A DNA stretch of 64,000 nucleotides from Scolanthus callimorphus (taxonomy: Eukaryota > Cnidaria > Anthozoa > Actiniaria > Edwardsiidae). Positions 22,905 to 34,021 of this stretch are shown one piece after another. The stretch spans positions 198,501 through 262,500 of the forward strand of contig JAWWUD010000055.1 of NCBI GenBank assembly GCA_033964015.1, read 5' to 3'. The position numbers and the translations under genes are program-made. The notes below the pieces were generated by a model. The model was given only the letters and a program-made list of their open reading frames with translations. It ran no database searches and was not told where the DNA came from. How positions within the stretch are numbered: the first letter of the stretch is position 1; each line of letters starts with the position of its first letter.

Positions 22905-24140
22905 GGCTAAATCGTTCGCACTCACTCCGCTTAGGCCTGGAGCTGTGTCGCCGAAGGAAGTTCACAGACCTGCAGAGAAGGTGGAAATCTCGACAGTGAG
23001 CGTGTTTTGGTTGGAAAATATTCACCCTGGGCTAAGTTCTAATTCAAGCGATTTCTTAAGCGAGGGACAAAGCTGCCATCGCCGCCATTTTGAAATCTCC
23101 CACAGAAAGTAAAAAAGAACTCAGTTCGCACAGCCGAAAGCACCATAGTCATTCAGACCTAAATGGTTCTGTCACAGATTACTTGCAGGAATGTGCAGGG
23201 ACAATTCTTATTCGAAAGCTGTAAGTTGAGAAAAAAATTCATTCAGCTTGAACAAACGTACACCAGTGCCTTGCTTTCCTGAGCGCGGGCTAAGGCGAAA
23301 TGAGTGACATATTATATTTACACAAAGCAAAGCCATGAATAATCCTGGGGGTGATACTCCACTTATTTTTGGGTAGGGGTGTGCCGCCAAGGTCCCCAAA
23401 ACCTGACCCTATCAGATACCAAAAGTCCTCGTTTTTTATACCCTACCGTAGACCTACGGTCAAAATTGTATACCCTACCGCAGACCTGAAGTTAGTCACC
23501 AGGGTGGTCCAATTGGTCGCAATCAATTCGGAATTTTGTTAATCATGAAAAGGTTTAAAATAAACTGTCTTTCCACTAATTGCAGCACAATTTTGATCGA
23601 AATTTGTTTGCACTTGGGTAGCCATATTGAAATACATACCCTATCAGCGACCAAACAAACGAAAAACGATACCCTACCGTAGACCTCAGGAGCTCAAAAA
23701 ACATACCCTGTAGGGCGGCGCATACCCAAATACCATATATGAGGTAGTACCCCCCCGGGTGAATAATATTCTCTAAGTATAAATCCTGACGCTGTGTCGC
23801 AAAACGAAGGACACAAACCCGAAGAGAAGAAGGAAATATCTCCAGTGGGCGTGTTTTTAGTTGGAAAAGATTCACCTTTGGCTAAGTTCTTATTCAAGCG
23901 ATTTTTTGAGCGAGGGACAAAGCCGCCATCGCGGCCATGTTGAAATCTCACACATAAACTAAAAAAGAACTCATTTCCCTCAGCCGAAAGCACCATAGAC
24001 ATCCAAACCTAAATGGCTCTATTACAGATTACTTACTGATATGTGCAGGGATAATTGTAATTCGAAAGATTTCAGCTGAGAAAAATTTTCATTCAAGTTT
24101 GAACAAACTTACACCACTGGCACTGCCTACAGAGCGCACG
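22905..24140. repeat. Dispersed repeat family R, copies 2 and 3
   Basis: About 22905-23230 and 23770-24140 are two direct copies sharing gcgtgtttt-gttggaaa, tcaagcgatttcttaagcga, aaagc-gccatcgc-gccat and aagcaccatag. Between them is a run with agaccctaccgtagacct-type text repeated at about 23440-23480 and 23660-23690. The weak open frames here were not accepted as genes. Confidence 0.65.
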
Positions 24141-24169
24141 CTAAGCCATGAATGAAATTCTCTAAAAAA

Positions 24170-24440
24170 AAAAACCTATGATAAACTAAAAATTCTTAGA
24201 ACAATTTTACTTTACCTGTTTCTTCTCTTCCCTTACTGAGATATGATAAGCATACAAACAATTCCGGTTTTTCTGTGTAATAGGCTTGCGTTTTCAATTG
24301 AGCCGGTTCTTCGGATTTGACTGAGCTTTTTTCTCCACCACAAATCTGGGCTCACTTCATTTATTTCGGCATGGGGCAGGGGGTCTTTCTTGAAGGGAGG
24401 TCACTAATGTAAAATCAGCAGTTTATGGAAGGGGAAACTC
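24170..24440. repeat. Repeat shared with 37290-37610
   Basis: Pieces such as gtttcttctctcccctcactgag-like text, gcatacaaacaattccg, gggctcacttcatttatttc and agcagtttatggaagggg occur in inverted orientation at 37290-37610. No ends were identified. Confidence 0.6.
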
Positions 24441-24483
24441 AGCTTGAGTCTTCTAGCGTCACGAAGTGACGGGCTGTTTTCTT

Positions 24484-24968
24484 GTAGGTGTTGATAGGGT
24501 GGATAGCTGTTGATAGTATTGATAGATGTTGATAGTGTAGATAGGTGTTGATAGGGTGGTAGCTGTTGATAGTGTAGATAGTGTGCATAGGTGTTGATAG
24601 GGTGGATAGTTGTGTTGATAATGTGGATAGGTGTTGATGGGTGTAAATAGAGTGTATAGGTGTTGATAGGGTGGATAGGTGTGGATAGAGTGTATAGGTG
24701 TTGATAGGGTGGATAGGTGTTGATGGTGTGGATAGGTGTTGATAGAGTGTATAGGTGTGATAGGGTGGATAGCTGTTGATAGTGTGGATAGCTGTTGATG
24801 GGTGTCGATAGTGTGGATAGCTGTTGATTGGTGTGGATAGAGTGTATAGGTGTTGATAGGAGTTGATGGTGTGGATAGGTGTTGATAGAGTGTATAGGTG
24901 TTGATGGGTGTTGATGGGTGAATAGGTGTTTATAGTGTGGATAGCTGTTGATGGTGTGTGGATAGGTA
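24484..24968. repeat. Minisatellite ggtgttgatagggtggata (right arm)
   Basis: Inverted counterpart of 21715-22400, about 25 copies with many variants (tagtgtgga, gagtgtata). The 192-residue frame read on its minus strand is only the repeat translated (His-Tyr-Pro-rich). Confidence 0.9.
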
Positions 24969-24970
24969 TA

Positions 24971-25932
24971 TAGTAGTTTCAATAAAGTTTGTCACCCCAA
25001 AGACTAAAGCCTACAAGCTGTCGGCGCCAAGCATTGTGGGTCATTCGTGCTTTGAATAACAAATATTCTCCATGAGTCAAAAATGCCACGCGCGATGAGC
25101 GAAGGCGACCTTAGACCTTATAACCTGTTTCCGAATCTGAGTGAGAGAATTGCACTGGCATCTAACAGATCTAAAAATGTGCATTCTTAATAGCGAATGT
25201 CTCATAAAAATATCAGCAAAAGCTCAGCAAAATTTGACATTTCACGGTCACAACCCAAAATCTCATTTCCCTCAAAATTGTTTGGATGATACAATTAGCA
25301 TTTTGTATTTATTTTGCTCAAAGAGTTCGCTTCTCAAAGAAATGAAATAAAGACACTTACAATTATAATAATTTGTACTTCATTCCAATCCAATGCCCAA
25401 TTGAAAATTTATTTTGGGCGCCTAGAAAGCTTTAGCGTAGCTGAAGATGTATTACTATTTATTAATTAGCGCGTGTTTTGAATTTCTACGCAAGCGTTCC
25501 GATAATTTACTTTCATTATATCTTCGAAGGTGTAGGATGACTAGCAAAAACACAGGACGGAAAACAGAATAGAATTTGCGAAATATTTCTTTCTTTAGAT
25601 ATTTGTTCTACAGAATATTCCAGCGGAGTTTCAGTAGTTCGGGTCTCATGCAATCATCTCACAAAATACCCCGTCAGTATTTGATTTCCTCCTTGACAAA
25701 GGAAAAGCGTGAAAAGTAGAATGAATGCTGTACGCAGTACTGTCGTTCACGTTTTTGCGCCCTCCAATTTGAGATTTGAAGTGCACTATAAATTTAAATC
25801 GCGCTGTTCCCAACACGCGCGTAAATCGAATTGAATTTGATTAGCACGTGGGACAACAAATGACTCGCAAAGCTTGGCGCCGACAGCTTGTAGACTTTAG
25901 TCTTTGGGTGACAAACTTTATTGAAACCACTA
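24971..25932. mobile_element. TA-flanked MITE family M, copy 2, with readable empty site
   Basis: Same ends as 19426-20241, opposite orientation and about 150 bp longer. It sits between gataggtata and tatatagatg. The mirror arm of the fold-back at about 21695-21716 preserves the unoccupied site, gataggtatatatagatg in reverse complement. Subtracting proves a 2-bp TA duplication and fixes both borders. Confidence 0.92.
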
Positions 25933-25953
25933 TATATAGATGTTATAATAACG

Positions 25954-26081
25954 GATGCTAACATGATACACTTCAGGATGGGTATTTGAAGTACTTACCG
26001 AGTGGCTCATAATCTTGTAGGGACACAGTTATCGGCAGAAATTGCGATCCAATTGCATGCCAAGTACGACAGAATGCTATG
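25954..26081. repeat. 128-bp perfect direct repeat, left copy
   Basis: Identical base for base to 27819-27946, from gatgctaacatgatacactt to gacagaatgctatg. The two copies bracket the DIRS-order fragment exactly. The sequence itself belongs to the fold-back arm and also exists once, inverted, at about 21588-21700 in the other arm. Confidence 0.92.
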
Positions 26082-26083
26082 GC

Positions 26084-26529
26084 GGACTTTCCTAAACATG
26101 TTTATGCGCACATCTCTTTGTTAGAAACATTTACGGTATACTTGGCAATACAACGATGGAAGGGTGATTTACGTGATAAGTGGATAACAGTATTTACCGA
26201 TAACACAACAACTTTAAGTGCAATCAATAAGGAACGTCACGCAACCCCACTATAATGCAATGGCTGCGGGAACTATTCTGGCTGTCTGCAACTTACAACT
26301 TTCGCTTAACCTCAAGATATATTCCAACGACTCTGAACACAATGTCCGATGCAATTTCGCGCATGCACTCTGTCGATTCTTGTACTAACTTCATTGAACA
26401 GTTGTCTAGTAATTCCTTAGTTAGTGTTAATGGCGCATGTTATGATTCACACATGTCACGTAACGCATTCGCTTCCTTGCCTCTACAGGTTCAGTATTTG
26501 CTCAGGAGGAACAGCTTGATGCTGAACTG
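26084..26529 (+). pseudogene. DIRS-order retroelement: RNase H fragment
   Basis: Right after the repeat the frame reads HVYAHISLLETFTVYLAIQR, WITVFTDNTTTLSAIN (the FTDN acidic motif) and, after one frameshift near 26250, LRELFWLSATYNFRLTSRYI and MSDAISR. This is the RNase H half that precedes the recombinase in DIRS-order elements. Reverse transcriptase and gag are absent, so the element is 5' truncated. Confidence 0.8.
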
Positions 26530-27488
26530 AAGAAATACCGAGCTAAGGCATTTGCACAGTCTACGGTCGCTACATATCGGTCTCAGCTCCGTGCGTATTT
26601 GCGCTTCTGTCTATATTTTGGTTATTGCCCAGTTCCGTGTGTGACTCATCACTTATTGCGTTATGTAGTGTTTTTAGCAAGGACCCTTTCACCTACTAGC
26701 ATCCCATGTTATTTAAATGTTGTTCGTATATTACACCTACAGTACGGCTTTCCAAACCCGCTTAGTGAACCTTTATTCAAATATCAAAAAGAACTCTTGG
26801 TCAGAGGAATTAAGCGTGTAAACTCTAACCCCGTCAAACAAAAATTACCCATTACACCGGAACTACTACACCGAATGCATAACCATCTCAACCTTAGCAG
26901 TTCGCTAGACGCAACATTTTGGGCAGCCTGTCTGATGGCCTTTTTCTCCTTCTTCCGCAAATCGATTTGTTGGTGCCCTCAGAAGCAAAGTTCGACGCCT
27001 CTAAACATCTACGGCTTTGCGATGTGCGCACTTACAAATGGGGAATGTTACTTCAGGTGCGCTGGTCAAAAACTATTCAGTATAAAAATCGGATTTTAGA
27101 AGTTCCTGTTCCCAAGGTACATAAGTCAGTTCTTTGTCCATGGGCCGCATTTCTTCTTGCGTTAACATTGGCAGGCGTATCAGAGGAGCACCTGTCAGGC
27201 CCTGCCTTTGTCTATAGATCCCACACGGGTATAAAACCTTTGACTTACACCATCTTCACACGGAAGCTTAAGGACACATTGGACAAATGCGGTGTCAATA
27301 GCAACAATTATTCTGGACACTCCTTCAGGCGCGGAGGAGCCACGCATGCATTACAAAGTGGTGTACCAGCTCAGTACGTAAAGCTCCAAGGAGACTGGCT
27401 ATCATCAGCCTATGAACGCTATTTAGATTGCTCTCTGCGGTATAAGCTACTAGCCGTTACCATGATGAGTGGGTCTATCTCTCACTGA
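26530..27488 (+). pseudogene. DIRS-order tyrosine recombinase, one frameshift
   Basis: From KKYRAKAFAQSTVATYRSQL the frame encodes a phage-integrase-like recombinase. It shows KQKLPITPELLHRMHNHL, then FWAACLMAFFSFFRKS (first catalytic Arg region). A one-base loss near 26962 shifts to LLVPSEAKFDASKHLRLCDV. The catalytic core GHSFRRGGATHA (His-x-x-Arg) and the nucleophile region WLSSAYERYLD follow, and the product ends SGSISH at 27486. Such enzymes insert a circular DNA copy without an integrase. With the frameshift repaired it would be close to complete, but as given it is not translatable in one frame. Confidence 0.88.
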
Positions 27489-27496
27489 CATTAGCA

Positions 27497-27818
27497 ACAA
27501 CTTCTTGGGGGTCTTTGGGGAATCCGCGCATGGTCTTATTCGGCAATAAAGACCCATTTAACCCCAATGAGTTGTTGTGTATTTAGTGAGTGATAGACTT
27601 GTTTATCACAATTAAATACAGGCGGCGGAAATTCCGATCCCCGCCCGTGCTAGGTGTATAAATAAGTGCTGTGGGTTAATAAACCACATACATGTTGATT
27701 ACAAGCTGAAAAGCGGCAAAGCACATACTCCTGTAAAATTTTTTTTAACTCCCCTTAGCGGAATCCGCGCATGGTCTTATTCGGCAATAAAGACCCATTT
27801 AACCCCCAATGAGTTGTT
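27497..27818. repeat. Split direct repeats at 3' end of DIRS-order element
   Basis: The 60-bp text from ggaatccgcgcatggtctta to aatgagttgttg occurs at about 27518-27577 and again at 27757-27818, with a 180-bp different segment between. This B1-A2-B2 pattern is the signature of PAT/Ngaro-type elements and ends exactly where the right 128-bp repeat begins. Confidence 0.8.
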
Positions 27819-27946
27819 GATGCTAACATGATACACTTCAGGATGGGTATTTGAAGTACTTACCGAGTGGCTCATAATCTTGTAGGGACACAGTTATCGG
27901 CAGAAATTGCGATCCAATTGCATGCCAAGTACGACAGAATGCTATG
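27819..27946. repeat. 128-bp perfect direct repeat, right copy
   Basis: Partner of 25954-26081. After it, the fold-back arm continues without a break into its attggatcgta-type array. Confidence 0.92.
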
Positions 27947-27949
27947 TAC

Positions 27950-28790
27950 GATCCAATGTTATGAAATGTTCGATCCAATACCATGGCAGTTGCTATTTAA
28001 TGGCATGCTATGTTCGACCCAATGCTACTACGATCTAATGTAATATGAAGTACGATACATCATGTACGATCCAATTGAATGCGAGTTACGATCCAATTGA
28101 ATGAGATGTACGACATAATGCGAATTACGATCCAATTGAATGTGATTTACGATCCAATTGAATGAGATGTACGACACAATGCGAGTAACGATCCAATTGC
28201 ATGACATTTACAATCGAATTGCATGACATTTACGATCCAATTGCATGAGATGTACGACATCCAATGCAAGATACGATCCAATTGCATGACATTACGATCC
28301 AATTGCATGACATTTACGATCCAATTGCATGACATTTACGATCCAATTGCATGACATTTACGATCCAATTGCATGACATTTACGATCCAATTGCATGAGA
28401 TGTACGATATCCAATGCGAGTTACGATCCAATCGAACGACATTTACGATCCAATTGAGTGACATTTACGATCCAATTGCATGAGATGTACGACATCCAAT
28501 GTGAGTTACGATCCAATTGAATTATATTTACGATCCAATTGAAGGCGAGTTACGATCCAATTGCATGAGATGTACGACATCCAATGCGAGTTACGATCCA
28601 ATTGCATGACATTTACGATCCAATTGCATGACATTTACGATCCAATTGCATGACATTTACGATCCAATTGCATGACATTTACGATCCAATTGCATGACAT
28701 TTACGATCCAACTGCATGAGATGTACGACATCCAATGCGAGTTACGATCCAATTGAATGACAATTACGATCCAATTGAATTTTAGTCCGG
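27950..28790. repeat. Minisatellite tacgatccaattgcatgaca (right arm)
   Basis: About 38 copies of gatccaattgcatgacattta with the variants catgagatgtacgacatcc and aatgcgagttac in a higher-order alternation. It is the inverted and expanded counterpart of 21280-21630. Confidence 0.92.
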
Positions 28791-28810
28791 AATCCCCCTC
28801 CATAAATTTC

Positions 28811-29595
28811 TTTCTACGTCTGGGGGCAAAAGGTGCACCCTTTCTCTTAGCGAAATGATTTAAGGAGAACCGGTTGTGTCTTGTTGTTTTGTTGTATATT
28901 GAATACAGTAGACTTGTTTTCCTATTTTCAAGCAGGTTTTTTAATGCATTGAAGGCCTTATTTATTTCGAAAAAGGGGAGGGGGGAGCGAGAATTGGCAT
29001 TATCCGTATGTATTTCAGCATACCCACTGATTTCTGCACAAAACTCAAAATTTTGCCAACAATTTTGTCCAAGATTGTAGCCTATCGGCCAATCACATCC
29101 GAGGTTCCATATATCGGAACTTTTCCCTGGCAGCCTGACTCATCCAATCAGAGGTCTTGTCTTAAACTATGATGTTGATACTCAATTCATTAATCGTTTC
29201 AAGCTTGAATATTTCCAGTCAATCATGTAAATCGAAACATAGAAACAGAAACTATCTGTTAGATAATAGAAAATACAATTTCCAATAAGTTTTGCTCACA
29301 TTTTGTATGCCTTGAACATGATTCCGGGTTTGTTTGTATTTTACGTTCTAACGGTTTCATTTTTCAAGTCGCAGAAAACGATGTGACATGCACCCAACAT
29401 GGGCAGTGGGCACTTTATTTGGCTGGCATCTTTCTGTTTTGTCTGGTTGCCTTGAAAATGTCTCGAAAGTGACTAATTCGTCTTGGATGATTCGGAACAA
29501 AGGGAAAGAAATGTGGTTCGAATGTGAGCCTTTCGTGTGGAGGAAGCGTTGCGTGACCAGCACAAAGAACGGGCTGCGTGGGAAACTAGGTCAAG
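28811..29595. other. No gene recognised
   Basis: Unique-looking A+T-rich sequence just outside the giant fold-back. Small open frames occur on both strands without domain motifs or a convincing splice pattern. Confidence 0.4.
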
Positions 29596-29922
29596 GGGTG
29601 CTTACCATTGCTCAAGGAAAACCGGTTGGTTTGATCAGCGTCCAATAGTACAAAACATTCCGGTTGGGATGAAAATACCTAGTGGAATGGCGCTTACCAT
29701 TCGCTTATTCGCATTTCGGTTCGGATCGGCTAGCTTATTTGGTCATAAAACTGGTTGGAGTGCCAATGGTACAAACCATTCCGATCGGTTCATTCCATCT
29801 GGAATGGCGAGACAACCTCTGAAGCTGAACCTCTCGTACCAACCGGAATGACCAAATAGATTGACTGTACCATTGGAATCCCAACCGAAATTACCGGTTT
29901 TCGAGACCAATGGTAAGCACCC
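29596..29922. mobile_element. MITE with gggtgcttaccattg ends
   Basis: gggtgcttaccattg pairs with caatggtaagcaccc. AAG flanks both ends (29593-29595, 29923-29925); because the flanks are G-rich a 5-bp caagg duplication is equally possible. The interior is rich in accggtt / aaccggaat and ggtacaaaccattccg motifs in both orientations. Confidence 0.8.
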
Positions 29923-30231
29923 AAGGGGTGATATCAGGTGACACCAAAAGGGCAGAGCAGTGCCTCTGTTTCCCCATGTTCTTCTGTCATACAATACTAA
30001 TAGTTTATTGCTTAGCTCTAACACAATCTATTACTGTGTAGCATCTCTCAACCCTTTCTGTACAATAATCCATTTCAGAAAAACAGGTAGCCCAATAATC
30101 ATAAATAAATTCTCACCTGTCCCAAGCCAGGGATGGACAAAGTCATACACACGTGACTTAGTCAGCTGTTTGGAGCTACTGAGAAGAACCTGTATTGTAA
30201 AATAATCATGTTGTTATTGGAAATGCAACAT

Positions 30232-30913
30232 TACATGTATGAAATGTAGAGGTAGATATTTGTCTCTATAGTCGGCTAAATGAAATTAGGGCAACAGTGA
30301 GTCAGAGGAACTCATATTTTCAAAAGGGCAAAAATTTGATTCACTGTCTTGCTCGTTGGCACTTTTAGCGAGAGCTACAACTAGTATATTATTATTGCCA
30401 ACGAGCAGCCGAGCCAAGAGGCGAGGCTGCGAGGCGGCAGCATTATAGAGCCGTGAGAGGAGAAAAATTCTCGAGTTCAGAGTGGTGTAACCACTAGCCA
30501 ATCAAAGTGCCAGGATTTTGAAAGAGCATTATTATTCAAGTGGTAACCAAATACTTAGCACTATCAGTATCAGAAGAGAAATCTACTATTTGACCCCTGG
30601 TCCACTTCTGAAGTGCGCCCGTGTAGCCAACGCGGTGATGTTGTGTTTGTATATAATTCTCGCGCTGTTGTTAGTACACAGTTAAATACAACCTTTACAT
30701 GTATGAAATTTAGAGGTAGATATTTGTCCCTAAAGTGATCTATAGTCACTTTATAGTCCGCGTAATGCTAATGCTTTGCAGATCAATGAATATAAAATAG
30801 TCGACCAAATAAAATTAGGGAATGAGCAGTGAGTATATTTTCAAAAGGACAAAACATGATTCACTTATAAATTGCTCGTTGGCACTTTTAGCGAGAGCTA
30901 CAACTAGTATAAA
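30232..30913. repeat. Pair of direct repeats
   Basis: About 30232-30388 and 30697-30913 share catgtatgaaat-tagaggta, attttcaaaa-ggcaaaa and gctcgttggcacttttagcg followed by agagctacaactagtata. They are separated by about 300 bp. They may be an older pair of split repeats, but no linked genes were recognised. Confidence 0.65.
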
Positions 30914-30938
30914 CATATAAACTCTTCTCAGTGAAGAT

Positions 30939-31378
30939 CTAAATTACTAGACATCAAGTAAGCCTTGTGTTTGGGCAAACTGGCAGTTTATTACAATCAT
31001 CAATAATATTATACAATATTTATCATTAATTACATTTCCATTTAAACTGACAACTGAACCCCCGGAGGAGTTCTATAATCACAACTGCCATACGCGATAT
31101 AAACTTGGTGGGCGTGGCGGGTAGAAAATACCCAAGCAAATACGAAAGCGAGCACCTTGCTAACGCGATGACGGCAAGATTGCACTAGTTACTATTGAAC
31201 ACGTGGCCGATATTGTATATTTAGACAAATATTAATCATTAACCTATTTTAATATTACACCTAAATTACTAGACATCAAGTAAGCTCTGTGTTTGGGCAA
31301 ATTGGCAGTTTATTACAATCATCAATAATATTATACAATATTTATCACTAATTACATTTCCATTTAAACTGACAACTG
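30939..31378. repeat. Split direct repeats B2-A2-B1 of the minus-strand element
   Basis: The 118-bp units at 30939-31056 and 31261-31378 run from ctaaattactagacatcaag to aaactgacaactg, with only a few differences. The A2 piece lies between them, and its partner A1 is at 37196-37260. Confidence 0.88.
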
Positions 31379-31517
31379 GACCCCAAATAGCCCAAACACA
31401 AGGGAAAGGTGAAAAAAAAGGAATAATAATAATAATAATAATAAAATAATAATTGAAAACTAAACCAAAGGAACAAAGAAAATGATAAATATAGAATGAT
31501 GGATGTGCCGTGGGGCA

Positions 31518-32480
31518 CTACATAGAACTAGGAAGAGAAATGAGCTTGCGCGACACTAGAATGGTGGCCTGTAGGCGCGAGCGCAGTGGGACTGTGAGGT
31601 ATTGACGGTAGGAGTCAGACGACCAGTCTCCCATAAGGCGGATGAGATCCACTGAAACACCGGCGAGAAAGGCAAACGATGCCCCACCTCGGCGAAGGGA
31701 ATGCTCCGCATAGCACCGGGTGGGATGCCGCAGGCTGTGAGCGAAGTCTTTAGTTTGCGCAAGAACATAGAATATGTGATAGGTATGGTGCCACCTGAGG
31801 GGGAGGCAAAGACAAAGGCAGGGCCATCAGGTGCGGGGACAAGGGCTAGGGCGTGTGCTAGCCCCTCTACAGGGCAAAGGGGAGAATTAGCAATGCGCGG
31901 TACGGGAAACGAGAGCGTGCGTTCGCGAAACTGGATGGTCTTAGTGTGACGGATAGACACGATTACCCCCACGAGAGGAAGGAGAGATCGTTGCGGCGGA
32001 GAGCCGAGGAACGACGACGATTCGTGGAGTCGACAAACAGGTTCGATTTGCGGAGGAAACAAAAGAAGCCGACCAGGCAAGCCGCCCAGAAGGAGGCGTC
32101 AAATGATTTAGATAGATCAAGATGTGCTCGAATACGCAGCAGAATGGCGGGAGTAAGCGGGAGTTTTTGACGAACTGAATCGCCTTTGAGTCGCCGAATA
32201 CCGCGCAGCGTAGAGGAAACCATCCAGTTGTCCACCAGAGGACTCGGTAGACCATTTTCTTTATGGGGGAAGGAAATAATGTTAAGGTATTGCCGAATAG
32301 AGTTAAACTTTAAGGAGCGCGAAAGGAAGGCGGCGTAACGACAAATGACAATTGACGAGGCTGGTACTGGCATATATCCGAAGGACGAACAAAACGAGAT
32401 ACCCGACGGTGCGTTTTATAAGTGGCTTTAGTGGACTCCGCCAATGAGAGAGCTCTAAACTTCGCAACCATGGTGTCGAG
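31518..32480 (-). pseudogene. DIRS-order tyrosine recombinase, several frameshifts
   Basis: The N-terminal part reads MVAKFRALSLAESTKATYKT (from about 32470). It then changes frame to CRYAAFLSRSLKFNSIRQYL and SVRQKLPLTPAILLRIRAHL, and FWAACLVGFFCFLRKSNLF carries the first Arg region. A second shift near 31965 leads to TKTIQFRERTLSFPVPRIAN. A third near 31710 opens the catalytic segment YAEHSLRRGGASFAFLAG and SYRQYLTVPL, ending at a TAG (31518-31520). The His-x-x-Arg and Tyr residues are therefore still encoded but in different frames. Confidence 0.85.
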
Positions 32481-33160
32481 ATTCCTCTCCCTCTGCGCTA
32501 TAGCATCTGGGGAACAAAGAAAGGAGGGCGGCGCCAGACAGGTGTCCGGAAAACCATGAGACTCCCTGCGGAGTACAGGGAACGACATCGGCGAAAAAGC
32601 GGCCATGATACGAGGGGTCATGAAGGCGCGAGATGCAGTCCGCTAAAACATTGTCGCGACCCGGTACAAACGAGGCTGTAAGTCGAAAATTGTACGTCGC
32701 CGAGAGCCAAAACGCGCGACGAAGGGCGGCCTGTATGAAGGGGTCCCGGCTAGACCCCTTGTTAATGATAGCGCGCGCGGTCTCGTTATCGAGATAGAGA
32801 ATAACATGCTTATCCTTCCGGGTTGGGGCCCAACGCTCTACCGCGAGAAGGGCGGCCAACACCTCCTTGTAGTTAATATGTAGGCGGGTTGCAATAGGGA
32901 GGTCGAGCTGCCAGTGCGTATAAAACCAGTCGCCCTGAAAAAACGCACCAGCTCCTGACGAACTCGCATCAGTATACAAGTCAGTGACCGGGAGATCATC
33001 AAGAAAGAAACGAACACCGTTGAACGTCGACAGGAAATGATGCCACCAAAAGATGTCTTCGCGAAAGGGTCGAGGAAGGCGACGCATTCCGCGACGAGAC
33101 CCGAATGAGTTCATAAAGTCTAAAATCCGACGCAAGAAGACGCGATCCCCGTACACAACG
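32455..33160 (-). pseudogene. DIRS-order RNase H domain
   Basis: The frame has VTDLYTDASSSGAGAFFQ (first Asp), INYKEVLAALLAVERWAP (Glu), VILYLDNETARAIINKG (Asp) and SFVPGRDNVLADCISRLH (last Asp), in the spacing of retroelement RNase H. It follows RT in the same element and precedes the recombinase, which it overlaps by a few codons in another frame. Confidence 0.87.
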
Positions 33161-33898
33161 CGACAAGCCCAATTAAGCGTACCCGCCAGCGACTGAATTT
33201 GCTTAAGCGAGGCACGGCGACGAGAGAGAAAGACGAGATGAGTGCCGAAAATTCCGCGAGCTTGTCCGAGGGAAGCGACAATTGCCTAGCGACGCTGTCT
33301 AGCTGCACGCCTAGAAAGGTGAGTTGTTGGGTAGGATAGACCACCTTCGACCAGTTAATAGAAAGCCAAGCTCGGATAGAAGGCCAATTAACGAATCAAA
33401 AGCGTCACGGCAAGACGATTCTGACTCGCCAATGACCCAAAAATCATCGAGATAAACGATAAGGCCAGGGAAGCCGCGACGCAACATCATGCGCTTAACG
33501 GATTGTGTAAGACGATGGAAAATCGAGGGCGATAATTTTGCGCCAAACGGGAGGCGCGTGTCACGAAGATAGGTGGGGTTGACGTCCCCACTAAAATGCC
33601 ATTTACAACCTAAAATAGTCGTGTCTTCCGGGTGGATATTTACCGAACGATAAGCTTGTTTTAGATCCACCTTTGCCATATAATAGCCCGGACCGATTAA
33701 CCGTAATGCCTGGTCAATGGTGTCGTATTGAATAGAAACGTCAAGCTCGGCGAAATCGTTAATGGTGTTGCCGCCGGCTGTGAGCAATCGTGAATTATGC
33801 GAAACTCGGACGAATTTTGTTTGGGCACGGCCCGAGAGCGCTAATAACGCGAGGACGAGTAGAGGAATTGACGTAATGCCCGGCGGCAATAGCGTCAC
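33160..33898 (-). pseudogene. DIRS-order reverse transcriptase
   Basis: MAKVDLKQAYRSVNIHPED holds the first catalytic Asp region, TRLPFGAKLSPSIFHRL the substrate pocket and GLIVYLDDFWVIGES the Y-x-D-D box. After WSILPN a frameshift near 33315 continues in another frame as MVYPTQQLTFLGVQLDS. The N-terminal RT fingers read ISALGPCPNKIRPSFA then KFVRVSHNSRLLTAGG across a frame change near 33800. The domain would copy element RNA with the RNase H next to it. Confidence 0.87.
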
Positions 33899-34021
33899 GC
33901 AATTGCTTTTCGACTTGCGGTTTTGCCGAAGGGTTAGTAGCCGATTTGTAGTTGTGCATTTCCGCTGGAGGGATGCTGGATGGGCTGCATGAAACCATGC
34001 GAAAGCCGTCGCGAACGCCAG

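Larger units (their letters stand above)
21252..28804. mobile_element. Giant fold-back element with minisatellite arms
   Basis: Both ends begin tatggagggggattccggac and continue ctaaaattcaattggatcgt in inverted orientation. The 6-mer aatttc stands immediately outside each end (21246-21251 and 28805-28810). The left arm (21252-22400) is an attggatcgta array, an 85-bp unique piece and a ccaccctatcaacac array. The right arm carries the same order inverted (24484-24968, 25933-28804), broken by a MITE at 24971 and a DIRS-order element at 26082. The 2-kb centre (22400-24480) holds dispersed repeats and no transposase. Drosophila FB and Galileo elements have comparable repeat-built arms; relationship is not claimed. 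Confidence 0.82.

Noticed and set aside
24404..24982. 192-residue minus-strand frame rich in His, Tyr, Pro and Thr
   Set aside because: It translates the ggtgttgatagggtggata array and stops outside it.
21280..28790. CRISPR-like arrays of short repeats
   Set aside because: Units follow each other without unique spacers, the mirror arm carries the same array, and the window is clearly eukaryotic. The same applies to 61828-63110.
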